64,000 bases of DNA. Source: Diorhabda sublineata (lineage: Eukaryota; Arthropoda; Insecta; Coleoptera; Chrysomelidae). Below are positions 48,861-59,714 of the stretch, one piece after another (position 1 is the stretch's first letter; every line of letters starts with the position of its first letter). Location: NCBI RefSeq assembly GCF_026230105.1, contig NC_079476.1:6648709-6712708 (forward strand), in the 5' to 3' direction. A program made the translations under genes and the position numbers. The notes under the pieces were generated by a model that saw only the letters and a program-made list of their open reading frames with translations, was not told the origin of the DNA and ran no database searches.

Positions 48861-48866
<6 letters not shown>

Positions 48867-48907
<41 letters not shown>
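48867..48907. repeat. (TA)n microsatellite, 41 bp
   Basis: Pure TA run in AT-rich DNA between the LINE relic and the Helitron candidate. Confidence 0.97.
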
Positions 48908-48911
<4 letters not shown>

Positions 48912-49047
48912 TTAAAAACTTTTCAACCCTTTTATTTTTATTTACAGTCAACACGAATTTTTTTATTTATTTTCTCCTCCACTATTTCTATGTTTATGTA
49001 TGCTACTTCAATTATTTTGTTCTAGACACGTCTATCTTTCAGGACAA

Positions 49048-52000
49048 TCTTATATATTAAAAAAATTGATGATTTCCATTCGGAGTTCGTTCAGGCGTTC
49101 TACCCAACCGATTTGCTTAATTGTTTTTTTCAATGAAAGGTATTGATGCACAGATCAGCCATCAACCATCGGATTTCATCTAATTTTCACCATTCTCAAG
49201 TTATACTCAAATGCAATTTCCCCCTGTACATTACTTATGGGAGTTTTTCACATACACACGTTCTATCCTCAATATCTCAGGTTCTATTCAAGATAGAGAC
49301 TTCGTTTTGGTTTAAGAACACTCGCTGAAGCACCTTCTTTTTTTTTGAGTTTTTGAACACTTAAATCGGTTGAGTTGGAGAGGAGCTAGGCGCGGACATT
49401 CAATGTGGAGTTATGGATTTTTGTAGGTTTTTGGCAATTTTTCTACATTCAAAGATCTATATCTCAGGTTCTAATATAGCTACAGACTTCGTTTTGGCTT
49501 AAGAACACTCGGTGAAACACCTTCTTTCTTTTGACTTTTTGAACACTTTAATCGGTTGAGTTGGAGAGGAGCTAGGCGCGGACATTCATTGTGGAGTTAT
49601 GGATTTTGTATGTTTTTGGCAATTTTTCTACATTCAAAGATCTATATCTCAGGTTCTAATATAGCTACAGACTTCGTTTTGGCTTAAGAACACTCGCTGA
49701 AACACCTTCTTTCTTTTGAGTTTTTGAACACTTTAATCGGTTGAGGTGGAGAGGAGCTAGGCGCGGACATTCAATGTGGAGTTATGGATTTTGTATGTTT
49801 TTGGCAATTTTTCTACATTCAAAGATCTATATCTCAGGTTCTAATATAGCTACAGACTTCGTTTTGGCTTAAGAACACTCGCTGAAACACCTTCTTTCTT
49901 TGAGTTTTTGAACACTTAAATCGGTTGAGTTGGAGAGGAGCTAGGCGCGGACATTTAATGTGGAGTTATGGATTTTTGTAGGTTTTTGGCAATTTTTCTA
50001 CATTCAAAGATCTATATCTCAGGTTCTAATATAGCTACAGACTTCGTTTTGGCTTAAGAACACTCGGTGAAACACCTTCTTTCTTTTGACTTTTTGAACA
50101 CTTTAATCGGTTGAGTTGGAGAGGAGCTAGGCGCGGACATTCAATGTGGAGTTATGGATTTTGTATGTTTTTGGCAATTTTTCTACATTCAAAGATCTAT
50201 ATCTCAGGTTCTAATATAGCTACAGACTTCGTTTTGGCTTAAGAACACTCGCTGAAACACCTTCTTTCTTTTGAGTTTTTGAACACTTTAATCGGTTGAG
50301 GTGGAGAGGAGCTAGGCGCGGACATTCAATGTGGAGTTATGGATTTTGTATGTTTTTGGCAATTTTTCTACATTCAAAGATCTATATCTCAGGTTCTAAT
50401 ATAGCTACAGACTTCGTTTTGGCTTAAGAACACTCGCTGAAACACCTTCTTTCTTTGAGTTTTTGAACACTTAAATCGGTTGAGTTGGAGAGGAGCTAGG
50501 CGCGGACATTTAATGTGGAGTTATGGATTTTTGTAGGTTTTTGGCAATTTTTCTACATTCAAAGATCTATATCTCAGGTTCTAATATAGCTACAGACTTC
50601 GTTTTGTCTTAAGAACACTCGGTGAAACACCTTCTTTCTTTTGACTTTTTGAACACTTTAATCGGTTGAGTTGGAGAGGAGCTAGGCGCGGACATTCAAT
50701 GTGGAGTTATGGATTTTGTATGTTTTTGGCAATTTTTCTACATTCAAAGATCTATATCTCAGGTTCTAATATAGCTACAGACTTCGTTTTGGCTTAAGAA
50801 CACTCGCTGAAACACCTTCTTTCTTTTGAGTTTTTGAACACTTTAATCGGTTGAGGTGGAGAGGAGCTAGGCGCGGACATTCAATGTGGAGTTATGGATT
50901 TTGTATGTTTTTGGCAATTTTTCTACATTCAAAGATCTATATCTCAGGTTCTAATATAGCTACAGACTTCGTTTTGGCTTAAGAACACTCGCTGAAACAC
51001 CTTCTTTCTTTGAGTTTTTGAACACTTAAATCGGTTGAGTTGGAGAGGAGCTAGGCGCGGACATTTAATGTGGAGTTATGGATTTTTGTAGGTTTTTGGC
51101 AATTTTTCTACATTCAAAGATCTATATCCCAGGTTCTAATATAGCTACAGAGTTTGTTTTGATTTAAGAACACTCACTGAAGCACCCTTTTTCTTTTGAG
51201 TTGTTGAACACTTAAATCGGTTGAGTTGGAGAGGAGCTAGGCGCGGACATTCAATGTGCAGTTATGGATTTTTGTAGGTTTTTGGCAATTTTTCTACATT
51301 CAAAGATCTATATCTCAGGTTCTAATAAAGCTACAGAGTTCGTTTTGGTTTAAGAACACTCGCTGAAACACCTTCTTTCTTTTGACTTTTTGAACACTTT
51401 AATCGGTTGAGTTGGAGAGGAGCTAGGCGCGGACATTCAATGTGGAGTTATGGATTTTTGTAGGTTTTTGGCAATTTTTCTACATTCAAAGATCTATATC
51501 TCAGGTTCTAATATAGCTACAGACTTCGTTTTGGCTTAAGAACACTCGGTGAAACACCTTCTTTCTTTTGACTTTTTGAACACTTTAATCGGTTGAGTTG
51601 GAGAGGAGCTAGGCGCGGACATTCAATGTGGAGTTATGGATTTTGTATGTTTTTGGCAATTTTTCTACATTCAAAGATCTATATCTCAGGTTCTAATATA
51701 GCTACAGACTTCGTTTTGGCTTAAGAACACTCGCTGAAACACCTTCTTTCTTTTGAGTTTTTGAACACTTAAATCGGTTGAGGTGGAGAGGAGCTAGGCG
51801 CGGACATTCAATGTGGAGTTATGGATTTTGTATGTTTTTGGCAATTTTTCTACATTCAAAGATCTATATCTCAGGTTCTAATATAGCTACAGACTTCGTT
51901 ATGATTTAAAAACACTCGCTGAAACACCTTCTTTCTTTGAGTTTTTGAACACTTAAATCGGTTGAGTTGGAGAGGAGCTAGGCGCGGACATTCAATGTGG

Positions 52001-52157
52001 AGTTATGGATTTTTGTAGGTTTTTGGCAATTTTTCTACATTCAAAGATCTATATCTCAGGTTCTAATATAGTTACAGAGTTCGTTCTTTTCTATTATAAT
52101 GATTTCTGATACTTATTTAATGGATTCGAAGCGAGCGAATCCGCGGGTAAAAGCTAG
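49048..52157 (+). mobile_element. Candidate non-autonomous Helitron carrying a satellite array
   Basis: The left end is A|TCTTATATATTAAAAAAATTG, with TC just after an A. The right end has the 7-bp stem GGATTCG / CGAATCC (52123-52143), then GCGGGTAAAAG and CTAG|T at 52154-52157. A hairpin about 10 nt before CTRR, 5'-TC, and insertion between A and T are the Helitron hallmarks. The first 200 bp (CCCAACCGATTTGCTTAATT etc.) resemble insect Helitron leaders from memory. The interior is nearly all tandem repeats. No Rep/helicase coding sequence. Confidence 0.7.
49270..52085 (+). repeat. 185-bp tandem array with trimeric higher-order structure
   Basis: Fifteen occurrences of GAGCTAGGCGCGGACATT, the CGCGG falling at 49391, 49577, 49762, 49946, 50132, 50317, 50501, 50687, 50872, 51056, 51242, 51428, 51614, 51799 and 51983. 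The spacing cycles 186-185-184 three times, giving a 555-bp higher-order unit, then 186 three times and 185, 184. The monomer types differ by fixed variants: TTGACTTTTTG with TTGAGTTGG; TTGAGTTTTTG with TTGAGGTGG; and TTTGAGTTTTTG with ACATTTAATG and TTTTGTAGG. Copies at the edges (49270, 51130-51360, 51900) are more diverged. Confidence 0.97.
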
Positions 52158-53237
52158 TTCCATATTAAATGCTTTCTTTAGGTTTATATATGTTTGCTGA
52201 ACGTTAAGGTCAGTTCACTGTAAGAACAATGTATTTTTTTGTTATTTCGTGACGTCAAAATCATCCAAAATTCATGTCCACTTACCTCCTCCTCCAATGC
52301 AATCTATTAAATATTAAAAATGCCTGCAACTTGTATAGATAAAAGACAAGTGACAGGAAATAAGAACTAACCTTATTTCGTACACCTAATATAATGTAAA
52401 TAATTAAAAAAACAATAAAGGAATGTATCTGAACTTTAATCTTTTTTTGTTCATAAAAAATAATTAAATAAATTACACTTATTAGAAATATTTTCATGTT
52501 TTCCTAATCTGATCAAAATTAACATATAAAAAATTTATGACTAACATATTTTCAAGTGGTAAATTCTCATTTTTTTTAATATATTTTGAGAAATAGATAT
52601 GACAAAAAATATTAGTGTTGTAATTCTACTGAAAATTTTAAAAATGGAATTACCGAAAAGGATGAGTATCAGTGACGTGAAGTAGAAATAAATTAGATAA
52701 GATGAATCATCTTATCAATCAACTTAAAAGTGTATTTCTCTTAATTCACTTGAGATTTATTTCAAACATTAAAAACAAGAATTTAGAGCAACTCTAAACA
52801 CTTGTTGTTAACAATGACTTGAATCACAGCTCTGCTATAAAGTAAGAAAAAGAATAATAACAACTTATGTCGAGGAAATAGAAGAAAATACAATTGGCGA
52901 CTAAATTATTTCGTTTAAAACTGGTGTTTCATTTTCTAAACTTACTGTTTCCATTTCCAGAAAAAAGGGAAATGATTTATATGAAACTAGAAGTAAATAC
53001 ACTCGATGACAACTCATTATTTAATGTTAATTTTGTCCAGGGGTAATTATCATTCTAATAACGCAAGTCCTCAAAGTATTTTTGAAGTAAACAAAAAAAT
53101 TCTAATAAAACCTTCTGCACTTTTTAATAAGCTATCTAGAAATTATGTATAAAAACAGTCTATGGTAAAATGTATGTGAAAACTCACAACTTAAAATGTC
53201 AAAAAATCTAAGTTCACTCGTAATCTTTAGTTTAACA
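52158..53237. other. Downstream flank of the membrane-protein gene
   Basis: AT-rich sequence that probably contains the 3' UTR of the gene ending at 53238. No other gene recognised. Confidence 0.5.
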
Positions 53238-56200
53238 TCATTTTTCATCTTTATATTCAACAGAATTATTCTCTTCGGGTGATTTCATTAAAGGTTTCAT
53301 CTCGCGACCTTCCTCAGGATCCGTTCTCGAAGTACCATTTTCCGTGGTACTAACTGCCACAGCTCTGTTGCTTCTTTTCTTATAAAAATTATAACCAAAA
53401 GCTGCTGCACCTACTACTAAAACTGCTCCAAATATTACAAACAGCAAAGTATTATTCTTTTTACTTGTCTCTTGGGTTTCACTTGCTCCAGATTTTGGTT
53501 CTTCTGCATCAGTTGCTGTAGACTCTGGAAAACAATGTCATTATAATATTCTGCGTGTAAAAGTTACAAGCTGATAGCAAGAGGAAGTACTAGTTTGTCT
53601 ATAACAGTATAATTGTAAGTCAAAAAGAATTATACACTTACTAATGCTTTCGTTGGATTTACTTTTTGCCAACTGCTTATCTGTATCTTCCATGTTAGCG
53701 TTAGTTTTAAAAATCGCAATTCCACTTTGAAGCGGGTTAATCTCTTCTTGACCTTCTTTTTTATTCTCACTTTCTTCAACTTTTACTGCTGTTTCACTTG
53801 ATTTAGATTTATCATCTTTGATAGATGTTTTCACAATTGGCTCTTGAGGATTTGTCACTTCCTGCGTTTTAGGTTTTTCTTCTTTTGCTCCTTCGGTTTT
53901 CGCTTCTTCAGGTTTAGGAGTTGGTGCTGCTTCCTTAGTTTCTTCAGGTTTATGCGTATCCTTTGAAACGGATTCTGGAATTTCCAGAATATTCAGTGAT
54001 TGAGTTTCAAACGATGATTTATTGTTTTCTTGAGCATCAGCATCCAAAGGTCCGACTGATTTAGCTTCTTGAATTGGTTGTAAGTTATCAATCGGTTCAA
54101 CTTTAGGTAAATCTTCTTGGGTTAGTCCTGGTTTTTCTGAAGGTTCAACGTCTTGAGTTTCTTCGATTTTTTCTTCTTGTAGAGGTTCTACATTTTGTGA
54201 TTTCTCTTCAGGGAATGTTTCCCCTAGTTTTGTACTTGCTTCTGGTGTTTCTGGAATTTTTAAAGATTGAGTTTCAAATGATGATTTATTATTATTAATT
54301 TCTTTTTCCGATTTTTCTATTGTTTCCTCTTGTTTTCCATTTGCTGTGGTTGATTCTACGCCTTTCGGTTCAATATTATCTGAGGAAACAGAACTAATAT
54401 TCTCTTGAGCATCGGCAACTGAGGAATCGACTGATTTAGGTTCTTGAATTGGTTGTACGTTCTCATTTTGCTCAACTTTAGGTGATTCGTCTTGGCTTGG
54501 TTCGAGTTTTTCTGCTTCAACGTTTTGTGTATCTTCTACTTTTTCTTCTTGTGGTGGCTGTAAATTTGGGGATTTCACTTCCGGGGATTCTATTTTTTCG
54601 TCTTCTTCAGGCATATCAGGAGCTGATTCTGCTTTTTCTGGAACGATCAATGATTGAGTTTTAAATGATTTTTTGCTATCATCTTTTTCTTGTTCAGATT
54701 TTGGTACTATTTGTTCTAAATCAACAGAGTCATTGTTTTCTTGAGCTGGTGTAATCAATGACTGAGCGTCTTGGGTTGCTTTTGCGTTTTCGACAGCATT
54801 AACCGTTTGTAAATCATCTTTATCGAGATTCGGTTCCTTATCATCTAAAGACTCTACATCTTGTGGTTCCTGTTCTGATTTAGCATCTAATTTTTGAAGC
54901 TCTTCTGGTTTTGTTTCCACACTTGGTTCTAACGAAAGTAATTGGGTTTTAGAAGGTAAATTGTCGTTTTCCGCTATGTCTTCTTCGTCTTCTAAACCTG
55001 CTAAAAATAAATTATAAGAACATTTAGATATTGTTTAACACAAATTTTGAAGCTATAATAAAATAAAACTTGTTCAAGATTGGTTCGATTATAATCTTAC
55101 CGTCATCTCCGGAACCTTCTTCCAGATTATCTTCACTAACTTCTCTTTTACCGATTTGATGATTCTTTGTGAAATCCAATTTTTTGTGTTTAATTTTGAT
55201 ATTTTCACAATCGATCAATTTACCAATGTATATTAAATCGTAATCCGTACATATCATTTGGAGCATATTTTGAGTTGACTTTTGTTCAGAAAATATCTGA
55301 TCCTCTTCATCCCATATATCATTCTGAAGAAAAAATACTTGTTAATGAAGATTTCCAAAATGAAAAACAAAATGCAGTTATATGCATTGTAAAAAAAGGT
55401 TGATTGAGGCTCATTAGAACATGTCAGTGTATGCAGCCGAGTAAAATGCGCACGCGTTATGAGGAGAATATTTCGTGTTTACACTATTTTCAAATTACTA
55501 GGTCATTTGATTATAAGTTTATCTATATGTGAAAATTTCAATAAATAAAGATTCCATAAAATAATCTTAGATCCAAAACTTATAACATACAAGGATGTAT
55601 TGATATCTAGTTAGCCTAGATCAGTTTCATGCATAAACAAAATATTGCGTTACCATTGCAACGAACAATAACTTTTGTAATGTTTTGAAGTGTAAGTGTA
55701 AAGTTAGAAGTCAAAGAAGTACGCAATAAATTAAAAGAAGAAATATGTCCACCGAAATTGTGATTTGCAAGCTACAAAAGAGGTAAATTTCCATTGAAGA
55801 TGATGACCGATCGGGAAGGTCAGTTTCTGCATCAGTCCCCGAAAATATCGATGCAGTTCATGAAATTATTTTATAAGACCGTCGAATTGGGCTAAAACGG
55901 ATATCTGAAGCACTGATTATTTGATACGAACGCGTTCATCATATAGTTGACGTCAATTTGGACATGAGAAAAATTGCTGCAAAATGGATCTCCAAATGTT
56001 TGGATGTTGACCAAAAGCGTGCAAGGGTAGAAGCATCGTGTTCGATCTGTGCTCTATTTGAAAAGGATGCGGACTTCTTAAACCGAATTGTTACTATGGA
56101 TGAGACTTGGGTACATTTCTACGATCCAGAAACAAAGCAACAATCGATGGAATGGCGACGCTCTGGTTCTCCAAGACCTAAGAAGTTTCGAGTGCAAAAA

Positions 56201-59079
56201 ACTGCTGGAAAAGTTCTTGCTTCAGTTTTTTGGGATTGCCATAGAGTAATCATGATTTTTTTTGCAGTAGAACGCTCCAGCACACAAATCTCATGATGCC
56301 ATGCAAAAAATTCATGATTTAGGGGTTGAATTACTAGAACACCCTCCTGATTAACCAGATTTGGCTCCTTCCGACTATCATCTCTTTCTTCAACTGAAAA
56401 AAAGTTTAAAAGGTCGTAAATTTTCTTTCAATGAGGAGATAATAAAAGCTGTGGAGGTCTGGTTTGCAGAGCAAGAAGAAACTTGAAAGGTCTAGTGACG
56501 TTGCAGGTTCGCTGTAATAAATGTATCCAATTAAGAGGAGAATATGTTGAGTAATAAAATATTTTAACATTGAAGTTTTGCTTGGTTCTATAGTAGGCTA
56601 AGAATTTTTCAATATTTCCTCGTTAAAGCGTGTCTTTCATTTTCTAGTTTCGTCAAACCACAAATGCTGTTTATATGCCAAGTATTTACCCACATTTCAT
56701 CAATACAATTTTCATCTTTTTACGACTTTTATTCACTATACTTTTCTGCAAATTGAAATTTCATAATTTTCTTTATATTCGTGGATAATATTAAACAACC
56801 ACACTCATGAAAAAAAAATCGACGCCCCTGCAATCGCAATTCACCGACAAAAAATCTACACACAAAATTGTAATTTTTCTTGCTCCCACAGTCCAACAAT
56901 ATGTTATTGTGCTTGTTCACAATAAGGCTAATTATACCCTTATAAGAGGTTATTTACCTGATTTATCATTATCAGCTAGCCATCAAGTATCAACAGATAC
57001 ACATCTCCGTTGATGTTTGATGGCTAGCAATAAGAATTTTACCTGTAAGTGATAAAGCTGCTTAAGCGATCACCCTAATGTGACAAGGTCAAAGTCAGCG
57101 AACATGAGTCAGTGTACTGTTTCCAGAGATTACCGTAGTTACCGAGAGACTGGTAACTTTAATCGCAGACTCAAATCCGTTTAAACAAGGTATACATCTA
57201 TGAGGGATGACGATTCATTGTCAGCATATCGCTGAGAAACCGGACCGTCACTGGTATTAAGTCCGACAAGAGCTCAGAGAAACGCGAGGAGTGGCTGTGA
57301 GTGGCTGGAGAGTCAGAAGAAGACTTAAGGCAGCTAACTTCGAGCCAAAAAGGCTAGCTACTGGCCCCAAATTAATTCCAGCAGCCCGTCTACGATTTGC
57401 CAGAGAACACGTTAATAGGACTGACGAACAATGGGGCTCCGTTCCCTTATGAGACGAAAGCAGAATGTACCTCAATGGTAACGCCAGAAAAAGACGGGTC
57501 TACAGAAGACCCGGAGAAAGATTCACTGAGTTTTGCATAAAAGAAAATGTGACTTTTGAGGAGGTTTCTGGATGGTTTGGACGGGCATGTCAATGAAGCA
57601 AAAACCTAGTTGGTTTTTATTGAAACTGGCGGTGGAGCGGGTGAACGGTGAACCTATACGTAGGAGAAACTTTAGGGGGTTACGTCCCTACGCAAGTTTC
57701 ATTGGCGAAAACTTCATCCTAATGCAGAACATTGCCCGTCCGCATACTGCAGGTTCCCTACAGCAGTATTCACAGGTTGTCGAAATTACCGCAACGGATT
57801 GGCCAGTGCGTAGCCCGAGCTAAAATCCTATCAAGCATTTGTGGAATGAAAAGTTCGGGCTAGAATTCCGGCATCACTCACGAAATCGTACCACAAAATG
57901 ATGGGCTATTAAATTTTGTGCAAATCAGAGCGGAGATGATAAAAAAGATGTTACAGAACGTAGGTAACTACACCAACACTCACAATTACGCTGTCTGACG
58001 CGCGTTTCGATACCAAGCTATCATCTTCAGAGACTGAAGGTAAACGACCAGTGTAGTGGTAGTATAAACAGTGTGTTCAATATAAATATTATAAACGTTT
58101 TCGAAAATTCCAACTTAGATGCTTATGATGCTATAGAAACCAATCAAATCTGTCCATTATTTTATGCGAAACGTATGGAATTAAATTAATAAAAATACAA
58201 GAGTAAATTTTACGAAAAATATTACATAATTCATGGGATGTAAGTATATGTTACTTACATCTCTTATAGTATGAGGGCAGTTATTTTATTACCAAAAGTT
58301 GGTACACTTACAGTTACTTTTCGACATAATCACTGAAGAGATTGAGACATTTGTCATATCTGTAGACAAGCTTCTCAATACCCTCTTCAAAGAAAGAAGA
58401 AGAAGAAACGACAGATTTGCGTCCTTGGCCCCCTTCATTATGCACAACACTATCACTCATGAAGTTTTCCCTATAAATACGACTTATTCTCCGATGGATT
58501 TCTGCAGCAAAATGGCTTTCAGCCTGTAGAAAACCAATCGCACTTGGCGAGAGCATCATTAATGGCGGACATGTTTACGTGGCTGGAGCACAACGCCAAC
58601 TGACACCTGAATGTCAACAATGGCGAAGTATGTAGTGCGAAGCTTCGCAGTCGCTTTCTTCGCACGTGTAGCGTCTGCACGGAGCGATCGGAGGTTGAAA
58701 ACAAAACGGCCCTCATATAAATAACTATTTTCAATTATGTTTATGTTTCTAAATGTTCTTGATTTTAAGTCTCTTCTGTTTCAAAATTAGTTTTTTTTTT
58801 AAATAATTTATAAAGGATAAAAATTGACGTTTCGACTAATATATTTTGACTTAAGAGATTTAAAATTAGTCGAAACGTCAATTTTTATATATCTTTTGAA
58901 AATTATTAGAAAAAAACTAATTTTGAAACAGTAAAGACCTAAAATCAAGAACATTTGCAAACATAAGAATCAAAAGGTCTAAGAAATAAGAAATTTTTAA
59001 TTATGTAGATATTAAAAAGAATATTGAACCTTACGTATATATTTTCGGCTTCCCAGTCATCATAGTTTTCAGGCGCATT
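53238..59079 (-). CDS. Acidic repeat-rich single-pass membrane protein (unrecognised)
   Basis: Exons on -: 59079-59035, 55323-55101, 55000-53642, 53524-53238, with good AG/GT sites and matching phases (0, 1, 1). They encode 637 aa without the first exon, which would be expected to carry a signal peptide and was not found. Order: NAPENYDDWEAENIYNDIWD; a segment with two Cys; GKREVSEDNLEEGSGDDG, a dibasic site and an acidic Ser-Gly that could carry a glycosaminoglycan; about 450 residues of Glu/Pro/Gln-rich repeats; a membrane segment NTLLFVIFGAVLVVGAAAFG; a basic stop (YKKRSNR) and a 54-residue tail ending EYKDEK. A surface or secretory-pathway protein is likely. I do not recognise the family. 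Confidence 0.8.
53800..54680 (-). repeat. Internal protein repeats of the membrane protein
   Basis: Three units begin with KS(S)F-TQSL-I-E (about 54665, 54275 and 54015 on -). The first two continue with ESP/KSQ-N-(L/V)-(Q/E)P-QEEK(V/I)E(D/E)TQ, then (S/L)PKVE-, N(V/L)QPIQE(P/A)KSV and DAQEN. The shared order of motifs shows tandem duplication of about 90-130 residues followed by divergence. Confidence 0.8.
55590..56622 (+). mobile_element. mariner element, internally deleted
   Basis: The 5' end CAAGGATGTATTGATATCTA then GTTAGCCTA, and the reversed 3' end CGAGGAAATATTGAAAAATT then CTTAGCCTA, form inverted repeats of about 30 bp next to TA. Frames read RSGRSVSASVPENIDAVHEI, RIVTMDETWVHFYDPETKQQ (first catalytic Asp), KVLASVFWDCHRVIMIF, then by a deletion jump NAPAHKSHDAMQKIHDLGVE (the second catalytic Asp codon is a stop) and PDLAPSDYHLFLQLKKSLKG (third Asp). 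It is a mauritiana/mellifera-type mariner by resemblance. Stops and the deletion make it inactive. It lies in the 3.7-kb intron of the membrane-protein gene. Confidence 0.92.
56975..57028. repeat. Hairpin at the edge of a Tc1-like relic
   Basis: GCTAGCCATCAAGTATCAAC and GTTGATGTTTGATGGCTAGC pair with one or two mismatches around a 14-base loop. It may be the joined ends of a deleted element. Confidence 0.7.
57090..57910 (+). pseudogene. Tc1-like transposase pseudogene
   Basis: TVSRDYRSYRETGNFNRR (helix-turn-helix region) starts near 57115. Further on come QRNARSGCEWLESQKKT, RKRRVYRRPGER-type residues in another frame, FILMQNIARPHTAGSLQQYS (the N-A-R-P-H block, with the preceding Asp changed to Gln-Asn) and ATDWPVRSPS, stop, NPIKHLWNE. 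These are the expected Tc1 blocks in the right order with many stops and shifts. Confidence 0.85.
57958..58090 (-). repeat. Penelope-type repeat, copy C
   Basis: Shares CACTCACAATTAC, TCATCTTCAGAG and the GTAAAC/ACTGTTTA ends with copies A and B. The two ends (CACTGTTTATACTACCACTA and, on the other side, AATTGTGAGTGTTGGTGTAG) can pair weakly, giving the same rod-like fold as copy A. Confidence 0.65.
57993..58034 (-). ncRNA. Hammerhead ribozyme-like motif
   Basis: Read on - from 58034: GTCT, CTGAAGA (core box CUGANGA), one spare base, GATA-GCTTGG-TATC (stem II), GAAA (core box), a tiny stem III of A-C-G / C-G-U closed by CG, then C as cleavage-site nucleotide, and AGAC pairing with the first GTCT (stem I). 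All core boxes are present. The extra base before stem II and the very short stem III are unlike textbook hammerheads; short stem III is described for ribozymes in Penelope-like elements. Confidence 0.6.
58272..58715 (-). mobile_element. Miniature mariner-class element with an open fused frame
   Basis: Ends TGAGGGCAGTTATTTTATTA (left) and, reversed from the right, TGAGGGCCGTTTTGTTTTC, each flanked by TA. On -, the frame 58559-58314 (81 aa) reads MLSPSAIGFLQAESHFAAEI, then HRRISRIYRENFMSDSVV, the N-terminal DNA-binding part of a mariner-class transposase, and passes directly to SFFEEGIEKLVYRYDKCLNL, the family's C-terminus. The catalytic domain is absent. Confidence 0.8.
58740..58974. mobile_element. 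Foldback element, about 105-bp arms
   Basis: CTTATGTTT... at the outer right reversed equals TTATGTTTCTAAATGTTCTT at the left. The arms run inward through TCAAAATTAGTTTTTTT and AAAAATTGACGTTTCGACTA to a short central loop near 58850. The arms differ by small indels. No coding sequence. Confidence 0.85.
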
Positions 59080-59379
59080 CTGTAAATAGAATTAAACAGA
59101 TAAAGATTATTTGTTTTTGCGGAGTGGGATGAAACGTTAAGTAAATAAATAACAATGATAAAATAATTCGTCCCATTTTTATTTATATTTATGAAACAAA
59201 TGAATATGGAATGGTAATTTTTTTCATTTATTTGTTAACAAGTGTTATATAATATATTCCGACCAATATAGAGGCAGACACAACCATCTGTAGTGTATAA
59301 ATTACATTCTAATTTGAAATAATAATCATTTTTAACTCCTTTGATGATGTACAAAAAGATACAGAGTACAATGATAGCA

Positions 59380-59710
59380 GCAGAGATGAAACAACTAAGG
59401 AAAATAACAGGAAGAATGAGGATGGACAGAATAAGAACTGATGTCATATTATAACAGGAACCAATAGGAAACAAAATAGTTGATAAATGTTTAAACTGGT
59501 GCGGACACATGAAAAGAAGGACACCACAAAACCTAGTGATAAAAATGACAATAGCAAAGAAGGAAAGGAGACCTAAGAAAAATTTGCTAGAAGTAGGTAC
59601 GGGAAGAAGGAACAAAGGAAAAAAATCAATACAAATGAATGGAGAACAAAAAAAAGAGCAATGGTTAAAAGTAAACTAAAACCCCAATATTCTAACATTC
59701 GAAAGGGCAC
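59380..59710 (+). pseudogene. LINE C-terminal tail
   Basis: The frame reads EMKQLRKITGRMRMDRIRTD, then a break, CLNWCGHMKRRTPQNLVIKM and KERRPKKNLLEVGTGRR, resembling the RDRIRN...LRWYGHL.RM...GRRPRGRPRK tail after the reverse transcriptase of RTE/CR1-type LINEs. The opposite-strand hydrophobic frame (59615-59235) is its shadow. Confidence 0.75.
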
Positions 59711-59714
59711 AAAG

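Noticed and set aside
49270..52085. CRISPR-like regular array
   Set aside because: The repeats are contiguous 185-bp units without unique spacers, in eukaryotic DNA; it is a satellite-type array.
53238..53447. Syndecan orthologue
   Set aside because: The acidic Ser-Gly site and TM-tail layout are suggestive, but the cytoplasmic tail lacks the conserved syndecan C1/C2 motifs.
54482..54664. Leu/Val-rich frame on the + strand
   Set aside because: Antisense of the Glu/Gln-rich repeats of the membrane-protein exon.
59235..59615. Hydrophobic 126-codon frame on the - strand resembling a multi-pass membrane protein
   Set aside because: It is antisense to a recognisable LINE tail; A/T-rich Lys/Arg codons on + give hydrophobic codons on -.
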